Program-made: the position numbers and the translations under genes
NCBI GenBank assembly: GCA_036376275.1
Contig: DASVAP010000140.1
Location: 1-26,837 of the forward strand
Direction of reading: 5' to 3'
DNA length: 26,837 bases
Source of the DNA: JABFRZ01 sp036376275
Lineage (GTDB): Bacteria; Planctomycetota; UBA1135; GCA-002686595
The notes under the pieces: model-generated
Seen by the model: the letters and a program-made list of their open reading frames with translations, nothing else
Told to the model about the DNA's origin: nothing
Database searches by the model: none
In this document: positions 1-6,442 of the stretch, one piece after another
Position numbering within the stretch: position 1 is the first letter of the stretch
Layout: each line of letters opens with the position of its first letter

Positions 1-16
1 GATCGCGTGCGCTGGC

Positions 17-814
17 TCACGCCAGCGCCGGCTCGCGCGCGAGGTCGTGCACCAGCACCTCGGTCAGCGGCCAGGACTCGCAGAAGGAGAGGTCGGTGAT
101 ATGATCCGGCAGCTTGCCGAGCTCGAGCTCGGCCATGCGGAAGCCCGGCTGCTCGAGCCAGGCGCGCTTGTCGGTCGCGAGACGGTGCGCGAGCGCGAGC
201 GTCGTGCACCCGTCGAGACCCCAGGCCGAGACGAGCCCGGGGCCGCCCGGCTCGATCTCCGCCAGGCGCAGCACGAACACCATCGACTTGCGCTTCCCCT
301 GGTAGGGGCGCAGGCCGTCGCCCTCCTGGTCGTTGACCTTGTAGATGGGGGCGCCCCAGCCGGTCTGCTTGAAGGTCAGCTCGCGGCAGTAGGCGTAGCC
401 CGGCTCGAAGAGCCCGCACAGGCTCGGGTGCACGATCACGTGCTCGCGCGAGACCTTGAGCAGGAAGCGGCTCCAGGCCTCGAACAGGACCTGCTCCAGG
501 TCGGTGTGGGCCGGCCGGATGATGCGGCGGTTGCCGTTGGCGATGTCGTCCTTCGGCACGCGCGTGAAGTGCAGGTAGACGTCTTCCGGCCGCACGAAGG
601 AGGTGTCGACGTGGAAGAGCTTGCCCGGCGGGGGCTTCTGCGGGCCCTTGCGGGGGGGCTGGTTCAGGATCTGGCGTCCGAGGCGGAAGCCGAGATCGTG
701 CATCACGGAGGCCAGCTCGAGGCCGGCGCACAGGTCGCGACGCTGATGGATCTTCGGGAGGCGCTTGGCGTCACGGGGCGCGACCAGATAGGTGAGGGGG
801 TGATAGCGCGGCAT
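17..814 (-). CDS. Hypothetical protein, 265 aa, unrecognised
   Basis: A complete minus-strand reading frame with ATG start and TGA stop, and a balanced protein-like composition (many aromatic, His and Asp/Glu residues), unlike the Arg/Ala/Pro-rich translations of the opposite strand. I see no signal peptide, membrane segment or coiled coil, so it is probably cytoplasmic. The N-terminal part is basic; the middle contains HVDTSFVRPEDVYLHF and a run of aromatic and Cys residues (LCGLFEPGYAYC); the C-terminal third contains a Gly-rich stretch ending in VSAWGLDGCTTLALAHRL. An AAGGA sequence lies about 10 nt upstream of the ATG, a weak ribosome binding site. It lies downstream of, and on the same strand as, the CAP-domain gene but 311 bp away, so co-transcription is uncertain. 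I do not recognise the family and assign no function. Confidence 0.75.
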   Translation of the reverse strand: MPRYHPLTYLVAPRDAKRLPKIHQRRDLCAGLELASVMHDLGFRLGRQILNQPPRKGPQKPPPGKLFHVDTSFVRPEDVYLHFTRVPKDDIANGNRRIIRPAHTDLEQVLFEAWSRFLLKVSREHVIVHPSLCGLFEPGYAYCRELTFKQTGWGAPIYKVNDQEGDGLRPYQGKRKSMVFVLRLAEIEPGGPGLVSAWGLDGCTTLALAHRLATDKRAWLEQPGFRMAELELGKLPDHITDLSFCESWPLTEVLVHDLAREPALA

Positions 815-1125
815 GGCGGTGGTGTCCTTCGGGGTGAGGAGTCGAGAGAGACTCGGACTTGCTCCGTGCCGGCGCGGGCTCGCCTGCGCGCACCCGACAC
901 GGCGCCGAGGGCGATCGACGAGGCGCGGCGCGCGCAGGTTCCGTCAACGTGTCGCGCGCTCGCGCGAGCGCGACTCGTCGCTCTGCGCGAGCGGAGACGC
1001 GCGGCGAGCGCTCGCGCTCGTGCGCTCGACGCGTGCGTGCGCACACGCGCGCGCGGGCATCACGGACGTGCGCGAGTGCACGCGCCGCGACGGATGGAGA
1101 GCGGCACGCGCGGCCGCCGGCGGCC
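815..1125. other. 311-bp gene-free gap, CpG-saturated with alternating purine-pyrimidine tract
   Basis: There is no convincing gene between the two minus-strand genes. The stretch from about 880 to 1090 consists largely of CG, GCGC and CGAGCG units. It includes an 18-bp perfect palindrome at 955-972 centred on GCTCGCGCGAGC, and a 27-nt strictly alternating purine-pyrimidine tract at 1029-1055, a sequence type prone to Z-DNA. A small inverted repeat GAGTC-(6)-GACTC lies at 839-854, about 25 bp upstream of the 814 start codon. The palindrome could help terminate the upstream gene, but no T-tract follows it on either strand. Confidence 0.6.
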
Positions 1126-3360
1126 TCACTCGCCGGTGGTGAAGCTCCACACGCGCTCGACCCCGCTCCAGCGCGCGCGCGCGGTGTAGCGCGTGCGCGG
1201 CTCGAGCCAGCGCGTCGGGATCAGGCCCCAGGCGTTCTCCGGCGCGAGCTCGGGCTCGAGCGGCGCGTCCGGCGAGAGCGCGTGGGCCGCCACCGGCCGG
1301 CCATCGACGCCGCCGGCGAAGAGCTCCAGCGTGAGCGCGACCGCTTCCTGCGGGTGCGCGAAGGTGAGCTGCACGCTCACCGGGTGCCCCAGGCTGGCCA
1401 GATCGACGCCCGGAACGGGGCTGGGCATCTCGGGCACGCAGGCGCGCGGCACCCCCGTCGCATCCGGCGCGGGCCACAGGACGACGTGGTCCTTCCAGGG
1501 CGCCAGCACGAGCGAGCCCGCGTCGAGCACGACGACCTCCTCGCTCACGCCCACCCCGACGCCGAACAGCCCGGGGTCCAGCAGCGGCAGGCGGTGGTAG
1601 AAGGTGCCGAGCCAGGCCGTCACGGCCGCCTCCGGTTCGCCGGCGAGGGCCACCAGCGAGCGGCCGCCCGCCAGCGCGCCCAGGACGGTGAAGCCGGGCG
1701 CGTCGGCGTACTCCTCGTGGATCGCCGGCCAGCGCGTCTTCTGGGCCGGGTTGCGCGTCAGGTAGCGCGCGTGGAGCTCGGTCGCGCGCGAGAGCTCCGG
1801 CTCCAGCACGACCACGGGCACCTCGGCCTGCTGGCCGCGCAGCGCGGCGGCGCGCGCGCGGTTCAGCGCCAGCACGGCCGCGGCGTGGCCCTTCGGCGCC
1901 TCCACCGCGTCGGGGGCGCTCGCCAGGGCCTGCAGCACGCCGGCGTGCCGTTCCGGCAGGAGCCAGCGCCGCCAGCGCTCCTCCAGCGCCGGGAGGTCCG
2001 TCCCCAGGGCCGTCGCGATGGCCGCCGGCACGTCCGCGGCGCCGCGCGTCGCGCGCAGCAGCTCGGGCAGCACGCCCTCCAGCTGCAGGAGCTCGCACAC
2101 GAGCGTGGTCTTGAGCAGCGGCTCGTCGCGGATCTTGCCGTCCTGGTCGAGCATCGCGCGCGCCCAGGGCGCGTCGCGGCCCGCGGCGGCCTGGCGCGCC
2201 ATCCAGGCACGGCAGCCCCACAGCGTGCGGCGCGCGACGCGCCACAGGAAGGCGCGCTGCGTGGCCTCGGCGAGCTCCACGCTGGAGCGCCCGCCGGCCG
2301 CGGCCCCGCTGCCCGTCTCCTGCCAGGCGAGCGCCGGCAGGCCCGTGCCCAGGGCGCGCAGCGCGACCCAGTTCAGGTGCCCGACGCGCAGGCAGGGCTG
2401 GCTCTCGAAGGGGATCCACTCTTCCTGCAGGCGCAGCAGCACGACGGCCGCCAGCGTGGCCTCGTCGACCCAGCGCGCGACCTCGAAGCCGCGCCGGTCG
2501 GTGTAGGAGGCGAGGTCGAGGCGCTCGATCGCCTCCTGCTGGCCCGGCTCGAGCCCGCCGTGGGCGGCCGACTCCGCCAGGGCCGCGCGGTACTGCGCGC
2601 GCGAGGCCAGCACGACCCACTGCCGCGCCCGCGGCCGGGCGCGCGCCTTGGCCTCCAGCAGCGTGCGCGAGAGCTCGCCGGCGCGCAGCGCCTGGCGCAG
2701 GATGCGCTCCAGGGGTGCCGATTCGAGGGTCGAGTGCAGCTCGACCCCCTCGGCGCGCACGAAGCGTCCGGCGCCGGCCACGGCCCGCAGCACCGGGTTG
2801 GCGCTCGCGCCGTGCTCGAAGTCGTAATCGTGGGCCAGGGCCGAGCGCGTGCGGCGCTCGACCTCGCGCGCGCCCGCGTCCCAGCGCGCCTCCTCGGCCG
2901 TCATCCACAGTCCGTCGGCGTTCTGCACGTGCCCGAGGGCCGCGCGCACGGCCGGGTCCTCGGAGTCGAGCAGGAGCAGCGCGCGCGCCAGGGCCGTGCG
3001 CTCCTCGCCGTCCAGCTCCGCGAGGCGCGCGACCAGCGGCGCCAGAACCCGCCGCAGCCGGCTCGCCAGGGCCGCGCGGCTCGTCCCGGAGGGGCGCGCG
3101 GCGGCCAGCGAGCGCGTCCAGCCCTCCGCCAGGCGCGCGAGTTCGGCCTCCTCGTCGCCCAGCGTGGCCAGCACCGTGCGCAGGCGCTCGACCGGCTCGG
3201 CCTCGCCCGCGCGCGCCAGGTCGCTGGCCAGCGAGCGCAGCTTCTGGCGCTCCGCCAGGGGGGCGAGCTCCGGCGCCACGGAGCCCTGGAGCGCCGGGAA
3301 CGCGCCCAGGAGGCCCAGCACGAGGGCTCCGACGAGTCCGGCGGCCGCTGGCGCTCCCAT
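1126..3360 (-). CDS. Secreted CAP/SCP-like domain protein with C-terminal Ig/FN3-like domain
   Basis: 744 residues from the ATG at 3360. Residues 1-26 (MGAPAAAGLVGALVLGLLG...) look like a signal peptide, so the protein is probably exported. Residues about 30-500 are Ala/Arg/Leu-rich and mostly helical, with no domain I recognise. Residues about 520-640 resemble a CAP/SCP (cysteine-rich secretory protein) domain: HARYLTRNP, a HEEY motif, a Gly-rich AGGRS turn, then TFYHRLPLLDPGLFGVGVG; its His and Glu residues are the type that line the CAP cavity. The last ~95 residues end in TRYTARARWSGVERVWSFTT, typical of the final strands of an FN3- or bacterial Ig-like domain. The CAP-plus-Ig pairing is what I recall from planctomycete and acidobacterial secreted proteins; the biochemical role of such bacterial CAP proteins is not known. 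I chose the ATG at 3360 because it directly precedes the signal peptide; no clear Shine-Dalgarno is visible. It is divergent from the aminotransferase gene at 3553. Confidence 0.75.
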   Translation of the reverse strand: MGAPAAAGLVGALVLGLLGAFPALQGSVAPELAPLAERQKLRSLASDLARAGEAEPVERLRTVLATLGDEEAELARLAEGWTRSLAAARPSGTSRAALASRLRRVLAPLVARLAELDGEERTALARALLLLDSEDPAVRAALGHVQNADGLWMTAEEARWDAGAREVERRTRSALAHDYDFEHGASANPVLRAVAGAGRFVRAEGVELHSTLESAPLERILRQALRAGELSRTLLEAKARARPRARQWVVLASRAQYRAALAESAAHGGLEPGQQEAIERLDLASYTDRRGFEVARWVDEATLAAVVLLRLQEEWIPFESQPCLRVGHLNWVALRALGTGLPALAWQETGSGAAAGGRSSVELAEATQRAFLWRVARRTLWGCRAWMARQAAAGRDAPWARAMLDQDGKIRDEPLLKTTLVCELLQLEGVLPELLRATRGAADVPAAIATALGTDLPALEERWRRWLLPERHAGVLQALASAPDAVEAPKGHAAAVLALNRARAAALRGQQAEVPVVVLEPELSRATELHARYLTRNPAQKTRWPAIHEEYADAPGFTVLGALAGGRSLVALAGEPEAAVTAWLGTFYHRLPLLDPGLFGVGVGVSEEVVVLDAGSLVLAPWKDHVVLWPAPDATGVPRACVPEMPSPVPGVDLASLGHPVSVQLTFAHPQEAVALTLELFAGGVDGRPVAAHALSPDAPLEPELAPENAWGLIPTRWLEPRTRYTARARWSGVERVWSFTTGE

Positions 3361-3483
3361 CCGGGGCACTCTAGCGCCGCCGCGCGCGCCGGTGACTCCG
3401 CCGGCGTCTTCCGCGGTCTCCAAGGCTGAGCAGGGATCAGAGGGGCGCGCGAGGATCGCGCGCCAAGGCCAATCCAGAGAGGC

Positions 3484-3521
3484 TGGCAGAACGCCGCGGC
3501 CTTCGGCCGCGGCATTTCTGC
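3484..3521. other. Long imperfect hairpin in divergent intergenic region
   Basis: A perfect 9-bp GC stem (GCCGCGGCC at 3492-3500 and GGCCGCGGC at 3504-3512) with a TTC loop is extended outward by a second 7-bp arm, GGCAGAA at 3484-3490 with TTCTGCC at 3515-3521, across a small internal loop. It lies between two divergent start codons (3360 and 3553), so it terminates neither neighbour. It could be a structured leader of the 3553 gene, a protein-binding palindrome, or a dispersed repeat. No U-tract follows. Confidence 0.5.
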
Positions 3522-3552
3522 CCTGACTCTCTGCGGCCGCTACCATGCCGCC

Positions 3553-4749
3553 GTGAACCCCCTGCGCTACCCTCTGCGCTGGCACTGGAGCCTCGATCCG
3601 GAGATCCGCTTCCTGAACCACGGCTCCTTCGGGGCCACGCCGCGGGTCGTGCAGGAGGAGCAGTCGCGCATCCGCGCCGAGATCGAGCGCGAGCCGGTGC
3701 GCTTCCTGGCGCGCGAGCTCGAGGGGCGCATCGACGCCGTGCGCGCCGAGCTGGCGCCCTTCCTCGGGGTCGCGCCGGAGGACCTGGTGCCGGTCGCCAA
3801 CGCCACGACGGGCGTCAACGCGGTGGTGCGCTCGCTCCCGCTCGCGGCCGGGGACGAGATTCTCGTCACCGACCACGGCTACAACGCCTGCAAGAACGCC
3901 TGCGAGTTCGCCGCCGCGCGCGCCGGGGCGCGCGTGGTCGTGGCGCGCGTGCCCTTCCCGCTCGGCGACCCGCAGGAGGTCGTGGCGGCGGTGCTGGCCG
4001 CCGTGACCCCGCGCACGCGCCTGGCGCTGCTCGACCACGTCACCAGCCCGACCGGGCTCGTCTTCCCGATCGAGACGCTGGTGCGCGCCCTGGCCGAGCG
4101 CGGCATCGACACCCTGGTCGACGGCGCCCACGCGCCGGGGATGCTCCCGCTGGCGATCGCGGAGCTGGGGGCCGCCTACTACACCGGCAACCTCCACAAG
4201 TGGGTCTGCGCGCCGAAGGGGGCGGCCTTCCTGTGGGCGCGGCGCGACCGCCAGGCCGGCCTGCGTCCGCCGGTGCTCTCGCACGGCGCCAACTCGCCGC
4301 GCACCGACCGCTCGCGCTTCCGCCTGGAGTTCGACTTCACCGGCACGGACGACCCGAGCGCGTTCCTCGCGGTGCCCGCCTGCCTGCGCTTCCTGCGCGA
4401 GCTCGTTCCGGGCGGCTTCGAGGCGCTCTGCCGCCAGAACCGCGCCCTGGTCCTCGCGGGCCGCGCGCGCCTGTGCGCCGCCCTCGACATCCCCCCGCCG
4501 GCGCCGGAGTCGATGATCGGCACCCTCGCGACGGTCCCGCTGCCGCCCGGCCCGCCCGGCTTCCGCCCCGACGCCTTCGCCGTCGATCCGTTCCAGCAGC
4601 TCCTCTTCGAGCGCCACCGGATCGAGGTCCCGGTCTTCACCTGGCCGGCGCCGCCGGCGCGCCTGATCCGGATCTCGGCCCAGGCCTACAACGAGCTGGA
4701 GGAGGTCGAGGCTCTGGCGGCGGTGCTGGGCGAGCGCACGGTCGGCTGA
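3553..4749 (+). CDS. Class V aminotransferase / isopenicillin-N-epimerase-like PLP enzyme
   Basis: 398 residues, normal length for fold-type I class V enzymes. The N-terminal FLNHGSFGATPR is the substrate/phosphate-loop region typical of this family. NATTGVNAVVRSL binds PLP phosphate, DHVTSPTG and LVDGAHAPG carry the cofactor-ring residues (Asp in DGAHAPG), and the Schiff-base lysine is K216 in GNLHKW. The annotated relatives are isopenicillin-N epimerase, cysteine desulfurase and kynureninase-like proteins. The HGSFG and YTGNLHKW motifs favour the epimerase-like branch, whose members mostly have unknown substrates. There is no beta-lactam gene nearby, so penicillin biosynthesis is not implied. 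The start is GTG at 3553; a three-codon reading frame ATG-CCG-CCG-TGA (3545-3556) overlaps it. The universal-stress gene follows after a 183-bp gap. Confidence 0.9.
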   Translation: MNPLRYPLRWHWSLDPEIRFLNHGSFGATPRVVQEEQSRIRAEIEREPVRFLARELEGRIDAVRAELAPFLGVAPEDLVPVANATTGVNAVVRSLPLAAGDEILVTDHGYNACKNACEFAAARAGARVVVARVPFPLGDPQEVVAAVLAAVTPRTRLALLDHVTSPTGLVFPIETLVRALAERGIDTLVDGAHAPGMLPLAIAELGAAYYTGNLHKWVCAPKGAAFLWARRDRQAGLRPPVLSHGANSPRTDRSRFRLEFDFTGTDDPSAFLAVPACLRFLRELVPGGFEALCRQNRALVLAGRARLCAALDIPPPAPESMIGTLATVPLPPGPPGFRPDAFAVDPFQQLLFERHRIEVPVFTWPAPPARLIRISAQAYNELEEVEALAAVLGERTVG

Positions 4750-4773
4750 GGGCGGACCGGCGCTCCGCGCGAG

Positions 4774-4788
4774 CCTCATATATAGAGG
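4774..4788. promoter_or_regulatory. AT-rich near-palindrome upstream of the universal-stress gene
   Basis: CCTCATATATAGAGG is a 15-nt near-palindrome (two mismatched positions) with a TATAT core in DNA that is otherwise about three-quarters G+C. It lies 25 bp after the class V enzyme stop codon and about 145 bp before the universal-stress start. It could be a -10 region or an operator; I find no good -35 partner on either strand. Confidence 0.3.
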
Positions 4789-4932
4789 TAGGCCGAGGCG
4801 CGCCGTCCCCTCCTCCAGGGCGCGCTACGCACTTCGCTCCATCCACATGCGCCCCCCGAGCATGGGCGGCAGGGGTTCCAGGGCGCAGACTTGGGGTGGT
4901 CCGGGGTCCGGACCGCAACCCAGGAGCTCGTC

Positions 4933-6336
4933 ATGGTCATCGTATGCGGGATCGACGGTTCGGCACGCTCGCGGGAGGCCGGGCACGCGGCGGCGGCGCT
5001 GGCGCGGATCGAGTCGGATGAGCTGCTCCTCGTCTACGTCCAGGAGGCGATCGTGGTCGGCTTCGAGCCCATCGCCGGGGCCACCCCGGTCGCCCTGGCG
5101 AACACGGCAGCCCTGGAGGCGGACCGCAAGCGGATGCTGGGCGAGCTGGAGCGCGAGGCCGAGCGCCTGGGCCAGGAGTTCGGGATCCGCGCGCGCGCCA
5201 CGGTGCGCACCGGGCTGCCGGACCTGGAGCTGGCGCGCGTGGCGGAGGAGGAGGAGGCGCGGCTCCTCGTGGTGGCCTCGCTCGGGCGCCGCTCGGGCTC
5301 GATGTGGCGCCTCGGGAGCGTGGCCGACCGGCTGTCGCAGGGCTCGCCGGTGGCGCTGCTCGTCGTGCGCGACCCGCGGCCGATCGAGCGCTGGGCGCGG
5401 GAGAAGGGCACGCTGGCGGTCGCGCTGGCGCTCGGGACCGGCAAGCCGACGCGTGCGGCCGGCGAGGCGGCGCGTGAGCTGGCGAAGCTCGGCCCGACCG
5501 TCGTGACCGAGGTGCACGTCTACGACCCGCTCGAGGAGGCGCGCCGGCGCGGGCTCGAGATCGAGCCCGAGAACGTGGAGCGGCGCCTCGAGATCGAGTC
5601 CTCGCTGGCGCGCGAGCTGCCGGCGCGCGTCGGGGCCGATGCCCCGGGCGCGGGCCGGCGCTTCGTCGCCCTGGCCGCGCGCGGGCAGGTGGCCGAGACC
5701 CTGGCGGAGTTCGTCGACGAGGAGCGCTTCGACCTCCTGGTCGTCGGCGCGCACCGCCACGGGGCCCTGGGGCGGCGCTTCTTCGGCTCGATCTCCTACG
5801 CCGTGCTCCCCATGGTCGCCACGAACGTCCTCCTGGTGCCGCCGAAGCTCGTGCAGCGCCTGAGCGAGACGCCCGTCGGCCCGCGCCGCGTCCAGCGCAT
5901 CCTGGTGGCGACGGACCTCTCCGACACCGGCAACCGCGCCGCCGCCCTGGCGCTCGGGCTGCTGCCGGAGGGCGGCCAGCTCGTGCTGCTGCACGTCGAC
6001 GTGCCCGTCGACCTGCCCTCGGGCTGGATCATGGGCTACCACCCGGGCGTCCAGCCCACGCCCGGCGAGCGCCGCATGAAGCGCAGCCTGGCGGAGGCCG
6101 AGCTCGAGAAGCTCGGCCGCACCGAGACCGGCCGCGCCTTCGAGACCCTGGTCGAGGTGGTCGAGGCCAGCGACGTCCCGCGCGCGATCCTGGAGGCCGC
6201 CGAGCGCCACGAGGTCGACCTCCTGTGCCTCGGCACGCACCACTACGGACGCGTGGCGTCGGCGCTGATCGGCTCGGTGGCGCGCACCGTCGCGCGGCGC
6301 TCGACACGGCCGGTGCTGCTGGTGCCGGACGGGTAG
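4933..6336 (+). CDS. Triple-domain universal stress protein (UspA superfamily)
   Basis: 467 residues built from three tandem Usp folds. Domain 1 (about 1-150) opens with MVIVCGIDGSARS and ends in GSVADRLSQGSPVALLVV. Domain 2 (about 160-300) ends in GAHRHGALGRRFFGSISYAV then VLLVPP. Domain 3 (about 318-467) opens with RILVATDLSDTGNRAA and ends in GSVARTVARRSTRPVLLV. Domains 2 and 3 keep the Gly-X2-Gly-X8/9-Gly-Ser pattern of ATP-binding Usp proteins in GAHRHG...FFGS and GTHHYG...LIGS; domain 1 has a looser version, and domain 2 has an altered N-terminal strand (LAVALALGTGKPT). The usual bacterial forms have one or two Usp domains. The family acts in the cytoplasm in stress survival, with ATP/AMP as common ligands. 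The ATG at 4933 has AGGAG six nucleotides upstream, which decides the start. The gene is probably monocistronic and ends in two strong hairpins. Confidence 0.9.
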   Translation: MVIVCGIDGSARSREAGHAAAALARIESDELLLVYVQEAIVVGFEPIAGATPVALANTAALEADRKRMLGELEREAERLGQEFGIRARATVRTGLPDLELARVAEEEEARLLVVASLGRRSGSMWRLGSVADRLSQGSPVALLVVRDPRPIERWAREKGTLAVALALGTGKPTRAAGEAARELAKLGPTVVTEVHVYDPLEEARRRGLEIEPENVERRLEIESSLARELPARVGADAPGAGRRFVALAARGQVAETLAEFVDEERFDLLVVGAHRHGALGRRFFGSISYAVLPMVATNVLLVPPKLVQRLSETPVGPRRVQRILVATDLSDTGNRAAALALGLLPEGGQLVLLHVDVPVDLPSGWIMGYHPGVQPTPGERRMKRSLAEAELEKLGRTETGRAFETLVEVVEASDVPRAILEAAERHEVDLLCLGTHHYGRVASALIGSVARTVARRSTRPVLLVPDG

Positions 6337-6355
6337 GGCGATCGCCCGATCGCCC
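6336..6355. terminator. GC hairpin at the universal-stress stop codon
   Basis: An 8-bp perfect stem, GGGCGATC (6336-6343) and GATCGCCC (6348-6355), around a GCCC loop. It begins at the last base of the TAG stop codon; the first 12 nt are also a palindrome. No T-tract follows, so it may stall polymerase or protect the mRNA end rather than act as a classical terminator. Confidence 0.4.
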
Positions 6356-6390
6356 CGGGATCCCGCCGTCAGCGTGACCGCACCGCTTCT

Positions 6391-6414
6391 CCGGGCGGGC
6401 GTGAGCCCGCCCGG
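6391..6414. terminator. Strong 10-bp hairpin between convergent genes
   Basis: CCGGGCGGGC (6391-6400) and GCCCGCCCGG (6405-6414) form a perfect 10-bp stem closed by GTGA, a GNRA-type tetraloop. It lies between the ends of the converging universal-stress gene (stop 6336) and the carboxypeptidase-regulatory-like gene (stop 6443), so it could serve both. No U-run is present on either strand. Confidence 0.55.
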
Positions 6415-6442
6415 TGATCCGGTGTGCAGAGCGGGGCGCCGG

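Noticed and set aside
859..3429. A long open frame of about 856 codons on the plus strand
   Set aside because: Its translation is dominated by Arg, Ala, Gly and His with no domain, and it lies antisense to the CAP-domain gene, which has a signal peptide and recognisable motifs. Long antisense frames are expected at this GC content.
3553..4749. Evidence for a beta-lactam biosynthetic cluster from the epimerase-like enzyme
   Set aside because: No isopenicillin synthase, NRPS or related gene is in the window; most epimerase-like class V proteins have other substrates.
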